Source: Cohnella baijiui (GTDB taxonomy: Bacteria > Bacillota > Bacilli > Paenibacillales > Paenibacillaceae). From it: a DNA stretch of 64,000 nucleotides. Of this stretch, positions 1 to 9,046 are shown piece after piece (position 1 is the stretch's first letter; each line of letters begins with the position of its first letter). Both the position numbers and the translations under genes were made by a program. The notes beneath the pieces are model-generated. The model saw only the letters and a list, made by a program, of their open reading frames with translations, was not told the DNA's origin and ran no database searches. The DNA lies in the NCBI RefSeq assembly GCF_020731285.1, contig NZ_JAJFOW010000010.1, positions 93,010-157,009 on the forward strand, given 5' to 3'.

Positions 1-1047
1 GACGACCTCGATTTCCGCCTCGTGCCGTCCTTCGGGCAGATCCTCTGCCAGCGTCTCCAACTTGAACCAGCCTTGCGGACCGCACCAGTCCGGCCGCTCC
101 CGGACGGAGCGCATCCATTCGCCGCCGTCGATCCGCCAGCGGAATTCGGCGGACAGATTGCCGAAGTCGAAGCCGAGCGCGAGGCCCCGTCCCTCGAACG
201 AAAAGCGGAGCTTCGCCCCGACCGCCGACGTCGAGAGCGCCCGGTCGATCCAGTGCAGCGTCACCCAGCGGCGGACCGTCCACGGGCCTTCCGTCCGGAC
301 GTCCTCGAACGGGACGAACCGCACCCGCTGCCAGTGGCCCTCGTGCAGCGGCGCCGGCAGCGGGCGTTCGGCGGCGTCTTCCGCGAGGTCCGCCGCGGCG
401 TCCGCACGCAGCGTCTCCCGGAGGAAGCCGATGACGCTTTCGCCGTAGCTCAGGCTGCCGCGTTCGGTCGGATGAAGTCCGTCGGGCAGCCATTCCTCCC
501 ACCGCATGCGACCCCGCTTCACTTCCTCCAGCGCGTATTTGCCCATCCAGACCGAGCTGAGGCCGTAATGCTCGCCGAGCGCTTCGAATTCGGCGATGCT
601 GTGCGGCGCGTCGCCGCGCATCATCGCCTCGTACATCGGCTGGCAGTACGTATAGACGAGCACCACGTCCCGCCGGCCGTCCGCCAGCAGCTGCCGCAGC
701 AGGCCTTCCCGCGTCCGGTTGCGCCGCTCCGGCGGCGTGTCGTAGTCGTTCACCGCAAACTCGACGAACACGAGATCGCAGCCGGTGTCGATCAGGTCGC
801 GCTTCGCCCGGAAGGCGGCCAGGTCGCTTCCCGTCGCGCCGATGCCCGCGTTCTCCACGAAGAACCGGACGTCCGGATAAGCCTCCGCGAGCCAGCGCGT
901 CACCGGCTCCGGCCAGTTGTGACCGGGCCTCGCGTCCGTGATCGATCCGCCGATGAAGCCGATCGTGAGCGCGCCTTCCTTCAGCTTTCGTTTCGTGCGG
1001 GCCAGCCCGCCTCTCCTGCGTACAATGCCTTCTGCCATGGGCAACAT
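1..1047 (-). CDS. SGNH/GDSL-family hydrolase (partial, C-terminus off the window)
   Basis: Esterase-type hydrolase, probably removing acyl groups from a carbohydrate. The reverse strand is open from an ATG at 1047 to the window edge. The start is preceded by GGAGGAG at good spacing; a second in-frame ATG lies at 1038. The SGNH blocks are visible: IGGSIT near residue 32 (nucleophile Ser), FVEFAVND (Gly/Asn block in altered form) and DGLHPTERG (Asp-His pair). A beta-rich region follows the catalytic domain and is cut by the window. No signal peptide is seen, so the enzyme appears cytoplasmic. It sits beside sugar import genes, which suggests deacetylation of imported oligosaccharides (inference). 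The family call is firm; the substrate is unknown. Confidence 0.8.
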   Translation of the reverse strand, partial: MLPMAEGIVRRRGGLARTKRKLKEGALTIGFIGGSITDARPGHNWPEPVTRWLAEAYPDVRFFVENAGIGATGSDLAAFRAKRDLIDTGCDLVFVEFAVNDYDTPPERRNRTREGLLRQLLADGRRDVVLVYTYCQPMYEAMMRGDAPHSIAEFEALGEHYGLSSVWMGKYALEEVKRGRMRWEEWLPDGLHPTERGSLSYGESVIGFLRETLRADAAADLAEDAAERPLPAPLHEGHWQRVRFVPFEDVRTEGPWTVRRWVTLHWIDRALSTSAVGAKLRFSFEGRGLALGFDFGNLSAEFRWRIDGGEWMRSVRERPDWCGPQGWFKLETLAEDLPEGRHEAEIEVV

Positions 1048-1185
1048 GATCTCTCCTCCATTCGTTGGTTTCCTTCCTCTCATTCTATCAACCGGGCGAT
1101 TTCCCGCAACCGGGCCAAGCGCACGTCTTTCAAAATGCCGCGACCGGGGTAATAAAGATCATCACAACGAGACGGAGGGATACGC

Positions 1186-1344
1186 ATGGTACTCATTCTC
1201 GGCATTCTTGCAGTCGTCGTCGCCATCATCCTGTGGATTGCCAAGGTCGCCACCGAAGTCGTCTTCTCGTTCGGCGGCATCGGCGCGATCGTCATCATCA
1301 TCGGCCTCATTCTGCTGACGCGCAACCGGAGAGGCGCGGTCTAG
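1186..1344 (+). CDS. Small membrane protein, 52 residues
   Basis: A short ORF with a strong ribosome binding site (GACGGAGGGA, then ATG at 1186). The product starts MVLILGILAVVVAIILW and has two hydrophobic segments, about residues 2-17 and 31-46, joined by a short polar stretch and ending in a basic tail (TRNRRGAV). This is the pattern of a small two-helix inner-membrane protein. It is divergent from the SGNH gene and convergent with the response regulator, with a terminator-like hairpin right after it. Its function cannot be assigned. Spurious translation is possible, but the RBS and strong hydrophobic periodicity favour a real gene. Confidence 0.6.
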   Translation: MVLILGILAVVVAIILWIAKVATEVVFSFGGIGAIVIIIGLILLTRNRRGAV

Positions 1345-1391
1345 GCCGGCAAGCGGAAAAACTTCGAATCGGGTTTCATCAACCGATCGCG

Positions 1392-1430
1392 AAAAAGGAG
1401 CGTGCCCCGTTCGGGGAGCGCTCCTTTTTT
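1392..1430. terminator. Bidirectional rho-independent terminator
   Basis: AAAAAGGAGCG pairs with CGCTCCTTTTTT around an inner CCCC/GGGG stem. The hairpin has A- and T-runs on both sides. It lies between the convergent small membrane protein gene and the response regulator gene. Confidence 0.8.
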
Positions 1431-1505
1431 CATGGCGGGGCGCTCCTTTTTAAGCGTCGGGACGCTTCGTCCTGGGCAGGAGTCCCCTTCGGACGCTGCG
1501 CAAGC

Positions 1506-3077
1506 CTACTCGCTTTTGCGGAATTCGGACACCGTCTGCCCCGCGACCTCCTTGAACACTTTGCAGAAATACGAGGCGTCGGGATAGCCGACCTTCTCCG
1601 CGACCTCGTACACTTTGAGCCGCGTCTCGCGGAGCAGGCGCTTGGCGACGTCCGTCCGATGGCGGTTCACGTACTCGGTGAGCCGCATCCCCGTCTCGCT
1701 GCGGAACAGATTGGACAGGTAGTTCGGGCTGAAGCCGAGCACGTCCGCCAGCGCGGGGAGCGTGATCTCCTCCGCGTAATGCTCGCGGATGTATGCGATC
1801 GCCTGCTGGATCTCCTTGCGGCACGGACGAGCGCCGGCGTCCGCGGACGGCGGGGACAGCTTTGCGAATTCGCCCAGGATGAGGGCGAAGAGGCGCTCCG
1901 GCGGCTCCATCCGGCGGAGCGCCTGCTGCAGCGCGGCCTGCCGGTCGCGCGCGGCGCGCGCCGCGTCTTCGCCGGCGCCGCGTTCCTCGGCGAGCACGGC
2001 CGCGAGCGAAAGGCCGTCGGCCAGACACTGCTGCAGCTGCGCCCGGTCGCACCGGAGGCGGCGCAAGCGGCCGACCAGCGCCTCGGTCGCCGCCTCGCCC
2101 GCGGCGGGGTCCCCCTTCCGCAGCGCGGCGAGCCAGTCGCGCGCGCAGGCGGGGTCCAGGCCGCCGGGCTCGGCCGGACGGCTCGCCCCGTAGACGCGCC
2201 CCCAGCCGTCGTACGCGGTCTGGAACAGCGCCGCGTCCGCCTGCGCGTACGCTGCCGGCAGCGCCGCGCACCCGCGGCGGGCGTCGCTCAAGCCGACCGA
2301 CGCGCGGAGCCCGGCGGCCGCCGCCTCGGCCGGCAGGCGGACGGCCAGCGACCGCGCGGCGGACTGCGCCAGCGCCTCGTCGGGCGCGAAGACGGCGACC
2401 GCCCAGCACCCGGGCGACAGCCGGACCGTCAGCGCTTGGGCGCCGTCCGAAGCGCCCGCCCGCGCCCGCTCCAGCGCCTCGCGGAAGCGCTCGTCCGCGG
2501 CGGCGTCTCCCGCGAGCGCTTCGGCGCAAGCGAGCGCGAGAATTCGGTACGGCGCGGCGCCGTGCCGGAAGCCGCAAGCCTCCGCCTGGCGCGCCAGCTC
2601 CCGCTCGTCCGGCCAGTCGCCGAGCATCGCCCGCCGCGCGAATTCCGCCTCGGCCGCGGCGCGTTTCGCCTCCCTCTCCCCGCGCAGCCGCTCCGCCTCC
2701 TCCAGGCGCGCCTTCACCTGGTCGAGCAGCTGCGCCAGCGACTCCGGCTCGAGATCGTGCTTCAGCAGGTAATCCTGCGCGCCCAGCTTCAGCGAATCCT
2801 TGACGAACTGAAAGTCGTCGAACGAACTCAACATGACGACGACGGTATCGGGCGTGCGGCGCTTCACCGCTTCGATCAGGTCGATGCCGTTCATTTCCGG
2901 CATGCTGACGTCCGTCAGGATCAGATCGAAGCTCTCGCGATCCATCACCTGCAGCGCCTGCTTGCCGTTGATCGCTTCGGCTGCCAGCTCGAACCCGTGC
3001 GCCCGCCAGTCGATAATCGTCTTGACGGCATAGCGGTAGATGGCGTTGTCTTCGACGATCATGGCTCTATACGGCAT
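1506..3077 (-). CDS. AraC-family response regulator (YesN type)
   Basis: Cytoplasmic transcription factor of a two-component pair, 523 residues. An N-terminal receiver domain (about 1-125) carries the acidic pocket IVEDN and phospho-acceptor Asp56 in ILTDVSMP. A helical and variable middle region follows (about 130-400). The C-terminus (about 420-523) is an AraC double helix-turn-helix (ITLPALADVLGFSPNYLSNLF and the second helix ending KVFKEVAGQTVSEFR). The ATG overlaps the end of the histidine kinase gene by 11 bases, so the two are translationally coupled. Proteins of this type usually activate neighbouring sugar importer genes, here probably the importer at 6.4-10 kb (inference). Confidence 0.93.
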   Translation of the reverse strand: MPYRAMIVEDNAIYRYAVKTIIDWRAHGFELAAEAINGKQALQVMDRESFDLILTDVSMPEMNGIDLIEAVKRRTPDTVVVMLSSFDDFQFVKDSLKLGAQDYLLKHDLEPESLAQLLDQVKARLEEAERLRGEREAKRAAAEAEFARRAMLGDWPDERELARQAEACGFRHGAAPYRILALACAEALAGDAAADERFREALERARAGASDGAQALTVRLSPGCWAVAVFAPDEALAQSAARSLAVRLPAEAAAAGLRASVGLSDARRGCAALPAAYAQADAALFQTAYDGWGRVYGASRPAEPGGLDPACARDWLAALRKGDPAAGEAATEALVGRLRRLRCDRAQLQQCLADGLSLAAVLAEERGAGEDAARAARDRQAALQQALRRMEPPERLFALILGEFAKLSPPSADAGARPCRKEIQQAIAYIREHYAEEITLPALADVLGFSPNYLSNLFRSETGMRLTEYVNRHRTDVAKRLLRETRLKVYEVAEKVGYPDASYFCKVFKEVAGQTVSEFRKSE

Positions 3078-4896
3078 GTCGGTTAGCCTCCTCCGGATGG
3101 GTCGTGTACGGCAGCCGGACGATCGCCCGCGTGCCCGCCCCGGGGGCGGTCTCGAAGCGCAGCCCGTAGGCGTCGCCGTGATGGGAGCGGATGCGCTCGT
3201 GCACGTTGCGGACGCCGATGCTGTTCAGTCCGGGATACTGCGTCTCGCGGTCGGCGACGAGGAGGCCGGCCGCGAACGCCGGCGTCATCCCGACGCCGTT
3301 GTCCTCGACGACGATCCGCAGCGCCGTTCCGTCGAGCGACGCCGCGATGCGGATGAGCCCGGTTCCTTTCGACATCTCCAGGCCGTGCAGAATGGCGTTC
3401 TCGACGAGCGGCTGCACGAGGAAACGAGGCACGATGCCCTCGGACAGCGATTCGTCCACGTCGAAGACGACCTCGAAGGCGTCGCCGTAACCGATTTTCT
3501 GAATGTGGATGTAGTTGCGCACGTCCTCCAGCTCCTCGGACAGCCGGTGGAACTCGCCGGCCTTCCGGATCGACGACTTCAGCAGCCCGGTGAGCGCGCC
3601 GACCATCCGCTCGATCTCGGTTTGGCCGCGGCTGCGCGAGAACCAGCGGATCGTGCCGAGCGTGTTGTACAAAAAGTGCGGGTTGATCTGCGCGAGCAGG
3701 ACCGAGTATTCCGCCTTCTGCTTGGCGAGTCGCTCGGCGGACACGTGGTGGATCAGCTCGTCGATGCGCGCCACCATCATGTTGAACCGGATGGCGAGCA
3801 TGCCGATTTCGTCGCGTCCGCGCGGCGTCGCTTTGACGTTGAAGTCGCCTTCCTCTACGCGCCGCATCGTGCGCTCCAGCCGCTTGATGTCGCGGGTCGT
3901 CCCGATGGACAGCCAGAACGCCAGGATCAGGGCGACAAAGATGAACAGGGTGCAGACGCCGACGATGATCGTCTCCAGCATCCGCGTCCCCGCGAGCAGC
4001 TGCGCGAGCGGGATGAAGCAAAGGATCGTCCAGCCGGTGTTCGCCGACCGGTACTCGGCCAGCAGCGCTTGCTCCCCCTTGACGCGGGCGACGCGCCCTT
4101 CGGGACCGACGCCATCTTCCAGCTCCGGCGAGGGGAGCGGCCGGACCAGCTCCGCGTCCGTCTGGCCGTAGCGGCCTTCGATCAGCGGCTGGCCTTGAGC
4201 GTTGACGATGACCAGATTGTCCGTATGGATGATCGAGCCGTCCGCGAGCAGACTCGTGAAGTAGGCGCGGTTGAGATGAAAGACGATGACGCCGAAGCGG
4301 CGGTCCACCTGATTGAGATCGAGATAATAACGGACAAGCGCGACTTCGTCGGTGCCCCGGTAGGACGATGTCCACGCGATCCCCCGCTTGCGGCTTCCGA
4401 GCTCCCGCTCCGCGCGGTCCATGATCTGCGCCGCCTTCGTCGTGTTCATTCCGCTGCCTTGGGCGGAGGGGCGCTCCCACCAGAACAGTCGGCCCTGGTT
4501 GTTGCGGATCGTGATCGCGTTGATCATCGGATTGTTGTTGCCGTATTGAAAGAGCAGGTTGGCGACGCGGGTGTAGGCGGAAGGATAGCTCTCGTCCGTG
4601 ATCGGCTCGCTGCGTTCCGAGACGATCTGCGTCAGCAGCTTGTCGTTCAGCAGGAATACGGTGCCGTTCACGAATTCCTCTACCTTGTTGTCCACGTTTT
4701 TGGAAAATTGGTCGATGACGCTGAGAGAGAGCTCCCGCGTATTCGCCTCGATATAATGCTTCGAAGCGAAAGCGGCGGCGCTTCCGATCGCCAGCGCGAG
4801 CAGCAGGATGATGAACAGGTTCGACAGCAGGATCTTGGTCCGGATGCGAAAATGCTTCAGTCGCCCCAGCGGGTTAAGCCCTTCGAGCCATCGCAT
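3067..4896 (-). CDS. Sensor histidine kinase (YesM type)
   Basis: Membrane sensor kinase of about 609 residues. I chose ATG 4896 because AAAGGAG precedes it; a longer ORF start at 4983 would overlap the upstream gene. Order: cytoplasmic N-terminus, TM1 (about residues 18-42), an extracytoplasmic sensor of about 240 residues, TM2 (about 300-325), HAMP, His_kinase domain with QINPHFLYNTL (phospho-His), then HATPase with the N box LVQPLVENAILHGLE and G box VEDNGVGM. It lies between the solute-binding gene (25 bp upstream) and its response regulator (overlapping). It probably senses an extracellular sugar, perhaps through the binding protein encoded first in the operon. Confidence 0.93.
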   Translation of the reverse strand: MRWLEGLNPLGRLKHFRIRTKILLSNLFIILLLALAIGSAAAFASKHYIEANTRELSLSVIDQFSKNVDNKVEEFVNGTVFLLNDKLLTQIVSERSEPITDESYPSAYTRVANLLFQYGNNNPMINAITIRNNQGRLFWWERPSAQGSGMNTTKAAQIMDRAERELGSRKRGIAWTSSYRGTDEVALVRYYLDLNQVDRRFGVIVFHLNRAYFTSLLADGSIIHTDNLVIVNAQGQPLIEGRYGQTDAELVRPLPSPELEDGVGPEGRVARVKGEQALLAEYRSANTGWTILCFIPLAQLLAGTRMLETIIVGVCTLFIFVALILAFWLSIGTTRDIKRLERTMRRVEEGDFNVKATPRGRDEIGMLAIRFNMMVARIDELIHHVSAERLAKQKAEYSVLLAQINPHFLYNTLGTIRWFSRSRGQTEIERMVGALTGLLKSSIRKAGEFHRLSEELEDVRNYIHIQKIGYGDAFEVVFDVDESLSEGIVPRFLVQPLVENAILHGLEMSKGTGLIRIAASLDGTALRIVVEDNGVGMTPAFAAGLLVADRETQYPGLNSIGVRNVHERIRSHHGDAYGLRFETAPGAGTRAIVRLPYTTHPEEANRHAV

Positions 4897-4921
4897 GATC
4901 GGGCTCCTTTCCGCCGCGCCG

Positions 4922-6250
4922 TCAGCGGCGCGGCCGAATTCGGTCGAACGCTTCGTCGAGCGCCCGGATGCACTTGTCGACATCGTGCCGCGGGTCGTAG
5001 AGGAACAAAGTCAGCTCGTTCTGATACGCGGCGAGAAGCTCCTGATTGATCACTTCGGGGTAAAAAAACGAGTAGTCGAACGACCGTCCCGTCTGCAAAT
5101 ATTGGCGATCCAGCTCCTCGAACGCCGGATCGAACGAGAGCGGGGCGCCGGCCGCGAGGGAGATGCCTTTTTTTTGCGTCTGGAACACCTCCGCCATTTC
5201 CGGCGTCGCGAAGGAACGTGCGACCTCGAGCGCCAGCGCCTTGTTCGGCGAATTGGGGTTGATGACGATGCCGCCGGTCGTCTTTATGGCAAAGCGGGCG
5301 TTTGCGGGATTTTCGGAGTAAGGAAAAGCGAACATGCCGATGTCGGCATCGGGGTTCTCCGACCGCAGCCCGTCGACGGTCCACGTCCCGTTGATGATCA
5401 TCGCCGCCTCGCCGTGCGCCACCATCCGGAGCGCGTCGCTCCAGCCCGTGCTGAACGGCGCGTCGCCGACGTAGCGAAAGCGCTCGGCTAGCCGCTTCAA
5501 GACGCGCTTGAAGCCCCCTTTGTCATCCGCGAACGTCGCCTTGCCGGCTTCGATGTCCCGGATCCAGCTCGGCGCGCCGATGCCGCTCGCGATGACGTCC
5601 GGCTGAATGTCCGCGTTCAGCGTCCAGATGTCCTTGTAGCCGGCGGCGATCGGCGTGACGCCCGCCTTGCGCAGCCGTTCGCAGACCGCGAGGAATTCGC
5701 TCCACGTCGTCGGGACGCGTTCGATGCCCGCTTTGGCGAACGCCGCCTTGTTGTAGACGACGCCGACGCCGTCCCGGTCGAACGGCATCGCCCATACCCG
5801 GCCGTCGGCCGTCTTTACGCCCTTGAGCGCGTCGTCGCTAAGCCCGTCCAGCAGCGGTTGTCCGGTCAAATCCATTGCGTAGCCGGCATCGATGAACTCC
5901 TGCAGGGCGAAGATGCTGTCGGTCATGTAGAGATCCGGCATCTTCTCGACGGCGACCAGGTTGTGCAGCGTGCTGGCGTACGCGTTCGCGTCCGCGGCGA
6001 TGATTTCGAAGTTGACCCGGGGATGGGACCGGGCGAACCGGCTTGTGCCGATCTCCAGCCATTTGCGGGCCCCCTCCTCGCGGAAGTGGTGGTACCAGAC
6101 CAGCTTGACGGTCGGCGCCTTCGGCTTGCCGGAGGCGGGCCCCGTCGCGAGGCCGCCGTCGGCCCCCGGCCACCCGCAGCCCCCCAGTCCGCCCGCGAGC
6201 AGCAGGAGCGAGAGGGCACGGCAGACGTTTTTTCGAGTCCGTGTTTTCAA
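4922..6250 (-). CDS. Extracellular sugar-binding lipoprotein (ABC family 1), linked to the sensor kinase
   Basis: Lipoprotein of 442 residues starting at a TTG (6250) behind AGGTGA. The signal peptide ends in a lipobox (LGGCGWPG), followed by a family-1 binding-protein fold (VKLVWYHHFREEGARKW..., GEAAMIINGTWTVDGLR, PNSPNKALALEVARSFATPEMA). It is the first gene of a three-gene unit with the kinase and regulator. There is no permease gene on this transcript, so I infer a role as sensor partner as much as in transport. A candidate catabolite site lies 26-39 bases upstream. Confidence 0.88.
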   Translation of the reverse strand: MKTRTRKNVCRALSLLLLAGGLGGCGWPGADGGLATGPASGKPKAPTVKLVWYHHFREEGARKWLEIGTSRFARSHPRVNFEIIAADANAYASTLHNLVAVEKMPDLYMTDSIFALQEFIDAGYAMDLTGQPLLDGLSDDALKGVKTADGRVWAMPFDRDGVGVVYNKAAFAKAGIERVPTTWSEFLAVCERLRKAGVTPIAAGYKDIWTLNADIQPDVIASGIGAPSWIRDIEAGKATFADDKGGFKRVLKRLAERFRYVGDAPFSTGWSDALRMVAHGEAAMIINGTWTVDGLRSENPDADIGMFAFPYSENPANARFAIKTTGGIVINPNSPNKALALEVARSFATPEMAEVFQTQKKGISLAAGAPLSFDPAFEELDRQYLQTGRSFDYSFFYPEVINQELLAAYQNELTLFLYDPRHDVDKCIRALDEAFDRIRPRR

Positions 6251-6275
6251 AGAATCACCTGCCGTCCCATGATCG

Positions 6276-6289
6276 TAGAAGCGCTTACA
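6276..6289 (-). promoter_or_regulatory. cre-like catabolite control site
   Basis: On the minus strand TGTAAGCGCTTCTA matches 12 of 14 positions of the Bacillus CcpA consensus TGWAANCGNTNWCA. It lies just upstream of the binding-protein/kinase/regulator operon. The call rests on sequence match only. Confidence 0.45.
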
Positions 6290-6378
6290 TTCCCCATTTT
6301 ACATGGATTCTTCGCCCCCTTCTATCCCCCGGCGGATGCAGCGCGCAGGTACTTTTTCCCCGATCGGCGGGAACCATG

Positions 6379-6412
6379 GCCAAGAGCCCCCTCGGACGAG
6401 GCGGCTCTTGGC
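6379..6412 (-). terminator. Strong hairpin after the importer operon (no T-run)
   Basis: GCCAAGAGCC pairs with GGCTCTTGGC around an inner CCTCG/CGAGG stem, 28 bases after the stop of the binding protein that ends at 6440. No U-tract follows, so it could be a transcript-stabilising hairpin rather than a full terminator. Confidence 0.55.
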
Positions 6413-6439
6413 GCTGCGGCGGAACGAAGAGCTGGGACT

Positions 6440-8041
6440 TTAGCCCTCGATCTGCTTTTTGTAAGCGTCGAGCTGCTTTTGCAGCTCGGCCAGCACCTTG
6501 TCGTAGCCGGCCGTTTTCAACTTGTTGCGGAATTCCTCGACGGCCTTCGCGGGATCGCCGGCCTTGCCGTAGGTGATCGCCGGCCCCAGCTCGCCGGTAA
6601 CTTGGGAGATGGCCGTAATTTCCGCTTCGACCGGCGTCTTGTCGAAGACGAACTGGCCGTACGGATAAGGCTTTTTGATCTTGTCGTATTCGGCGTAAAG
6701 CGTGCCGATCTGATCCCAGGTCGTGTCGCTCGGAATTTCGAGCTTGTCGTTGCGGCCGCCCCAGAAGTCCGAGTAAAACTCGTCTTTTTTCGGATCGTAA
6801 CCGCCCGGGCGAACCCGTTTGCCGTCTTTGATCTCGTATTGCACGCCTTCGATGCCGTAGTTGATCAGGCGGTACACCTTCTCGTCGTTGCGGATCAGGT
6901 CGTACGCCATCAGGGCGCGCTCCGGATTTTTGCTGTGCGCTCCGATCGACGTGCCGCCGTGGGTGATCGACAGCTCCATCAGGTTGCCGCTCGTCCGGGA
7001 GAACGGGTACATCTGCAGCTCCGAGCCGGGCTGCTCGCGGTCCATGTCGACGCGCAGGCCGCTGAACGTCTGCGTGTGGTGCTGATCGACGCCCGTGAGG
7101 CCGCCCTTGAGCAGCGTGCGCGTATCGCCTTTGTAGTTCAGCACGTCTTCGCGCCAGAAGCCTTTGTCGGCCCAGCTCTTCATCTTCTTGGCGAAGTCGA
7201 GGAACGTGTCCTCGAACACCGGGCTGACCGCCGTATAGCGCTCGTCGTAGCTCTTCGCGGCGAAGACGGGCAGGTAACCGGTCGACATCGGCAGCTCCAG
7301 ATTCTGCGTATACGACTGAGTCCAGCCGCCGAACGTGCTCGTCCCGCCCGTCGCGTCCCACGGCACGACTTTTTTGTTGTCCTTCACGTACTGCATGTAT
7401 TTCTCCATGCCGTCCCAATCCTTGATCGGCTCCGTGATGCCGGCTTCCTTGGCCCAGTCGCCGCGGTAGAAGAAGCCGTGGTTGACCCATTGGGTATAGG
7501 CGTCTTCGGGGATGAGCACGATTTTGCCGTTATACTTGCTTTGCGCCCAGTTTTCCGGCGGCACCGACTCCCAGGTGACCGGCGCGTACTTCGGCAGCAG
7601 ATCGTCGAGGTTCAGGAAGGCGCCGCGCTGCGCGTTCGCCCACGTGTCGAGCCAGTCGGTGCCGATCGTGATCAAGTCGACCGCTTCGCCGGAAGCGAGC
7701 AGCAAATTGTACTTCGTCTGCCAGTCGGCCCACTCGACCCATTTCCACTCCAGCTCGGCGTTGATCTTTTCTTTCATGATCTTGTTGACTTCCTTCATCG
7801 TCGCTTCGAACTGCCCGTTCTTCGGCTTGTCGCCGAGGATGACGTAGCTGATCTTCACGAACTTGGACGTGTCGATTCCGCCGTTCCCTTCCGGCTTGGC
7901 CGATTCCCCGGCCGACGGCGAGCTTTCGTTTCCTTTGGGCGTGTTGTTCACGTCCGCTTTTTTGCCGCCCGAGCAGGCCGCGAGCGCGACGACGAGCGCC
8001 AGCACGGCGAGCATCGCGGTCATGCGTTTAAACGTCTGCAT
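6440..8041 (-). CDS. LplA-type sugar-binding lipoprotein
   Basis: Lipoprotein of 533 residues with a signal peptide and lipobox LAACSGGKK, start ATG 8041 behind GGGAGGAT. It has the LplA/YtcQ-type long fold (ISYVILGDKPKNGQFEATMKEVN near the N-terminus, ITHGGTSIGAHSKNPERALMAYDLI, and a C-terminal VLAELQKQLDAYKKQ). It delivers an oligosaccharide to the two permeases encoded upstream on the same strand (8114 and 9047). No ATPase is encoded locally, so an MsmX-type shared ATPase is expected. Confidence 0.9.
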   Translation of the reverse strand: MQTFKRMTAMLAVLALVVALAACSGGKKADVNNTPKGNESSPSAGESAKPEGNGGIDTSKFVKISYVILGDKPKNGQFEATMKEVNKIMKEKINAELEWKWVEWADWQTKYNLLLASGEAVDLITIGTDWLDTWANAQRGAFLNLDDLLPKYAPVTWESVPPENWAQSKYNGKIVLIPEDAYTQWVNHGFFYRGDWAKEAGITEPIKDWDGMEKYMQYVKDNKKVVPWDATGGTSTFGGWTQSYTQNLELPMSTGYLPVFAAKSYDERYTAVSPVFEDTFLDFAKKMKSWADKGFWREDVLNYKGDTRTLLKGGLTGVDQHHTQTFSGLRVDMDREQPGSELQMYPFSRTSGNLMELSITHGGTSIGAHSKNPERALMAYDLIRNDEKVYRLINYGIEGVQYEIKDGKRVRPGGYDPKKDEFYSDFWGGRNDKLEIPSDTTWDQIGTLYAEYDKIKKPYPYGQFVFDKTPVEAEITAISQVTGELGPAITYGKAGDPAKAVEEFRNKLKTAGYDKVLAELQKQLDAYKKQIEG

Positions 8042-8113
8042 CCGATGGATCCTCCCCCGGTTTGTTGGATTTGGGGCGCGAATGCGCCCATATGGAGCAG
8101 ATCGGCGTGGCCG

Positions 8114-9019
8114 TCAGCCTTTGACCGCGCCGACCGTGATCCCTTTGATGAAGTACCGCTGCACGAACGGGTAGAACAGGATGACCGGCCCCGTCGCGAC
8201 GACGGCCGTTGCCATCTTCATCGACTCGAGCGGCAAGTCGCGCAGCTCGACGTTCGAGGCGGCCGCGGAATTGCGAATGTAATCCGCGCTGGTGATGACC
8301 GTGTACAGGAAAAGCTGCAGCGGCCGGTATTGCATGTTCGGAGACAGAAAGAGAAAAGAATGATACCACTCGTTCCAGTAGCCGATCGCGATGAACAAGC
8401 CAATCGTGGCGAGCGCGGGCGTCGTCATCGGCAGAATGAGCCGCACGAAGATCGTGAAGTCCCCGGCGCCGTCGATTTTGGCCGACTCGGTGATCGCGTG
8501 CGGAATCGATCGGACGAAGCTTTTCATCATGATGATGAGAAACGGGCTCATCAGCCCCGGCAGCAGGACAGCCAGGTAGTTGTCCTTTAGGCTCAAATAC
8601 TGCGTCATCAACAAATAGAACGGCACGAGCCCGCCCGTGAACAGCGTCGTGAAGTAGATGAAGAACGAGATTCGGTTCCGATACGGAAAGTCCGGCCGCT
8701 GCAAAGCGTAACCCGTCATCGCGACGAGCAGCAGGCCGAGGGCCGTACCGACGATGGTAAGAAGAATCGTTACGACGTAAGCGCCGACAATCAGATCGGG
8801 ATTTTCAAAGACGATCTTGTAGGCGAACGTGCTCCATATCCGCGGCCAAAAGTTAAAGCCGTGCTTCGCGATCGAACTTTCGGCGGTGAACGAGGTGCCG
8901 ATCACGAGCAGGAAAGGCAGTAGGCAGCATAGGGCGAATAAGCCGATGAAGAGATAACCGAAGCTGCGAACGGCGATGGACGTCGCGTCGGTGCGAATTC
9001 GGGCGCGTGCCGCGTCCAT
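8114..9019 (-). CDS. Carbohydrate ABC transporter permease (YtcP/LplC type)
   Basis: Integral membrane protein of 301 residues with six predicted TM segments (for example FGYLFIGLFALCCLLPFLL near the N-terminus) and the EAA-loop ESAKIDGAGDFTIFVRLILP that contacts the ATPase. The C-terminus YPFVQRYFIKGITVGAVKG is typical of this family. ATG 9019 follows AAAGGAGGG. It pairs with the permease at 9047-10036, 27 bp upstream. Confidence 0.93.
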   Translation of the reverse strand: MDAARARIRTDATSIAVRSFGYLFIGLFALCCLLPFLLVIGTSFTAESSIAKHGFNFWPRIWSTFAYKIVFENPDLIVGAYVVTILLTIVGTALGLLLVAMTGYALQRPDFPYRNRISFFIYFTTLFTGGLVPFYLLMTQYLSLKDNYLAVLLPGLMSPFLIIMMKSFVRSIPHAITESAKIDGAGDFTIFVRLILPMTTPALATIGLFIAIGYWNEWYHSFLFLSPNMQYRPLQLFLYTVITSADYIRNSAAASNVELRDLPLESMKMATAVVATGPVILFYPFVQRYFIKGITVGAVKG

Positions 9020-9046
9020 GGCGGTCCCTCCTTTCGTTCATTCGGA

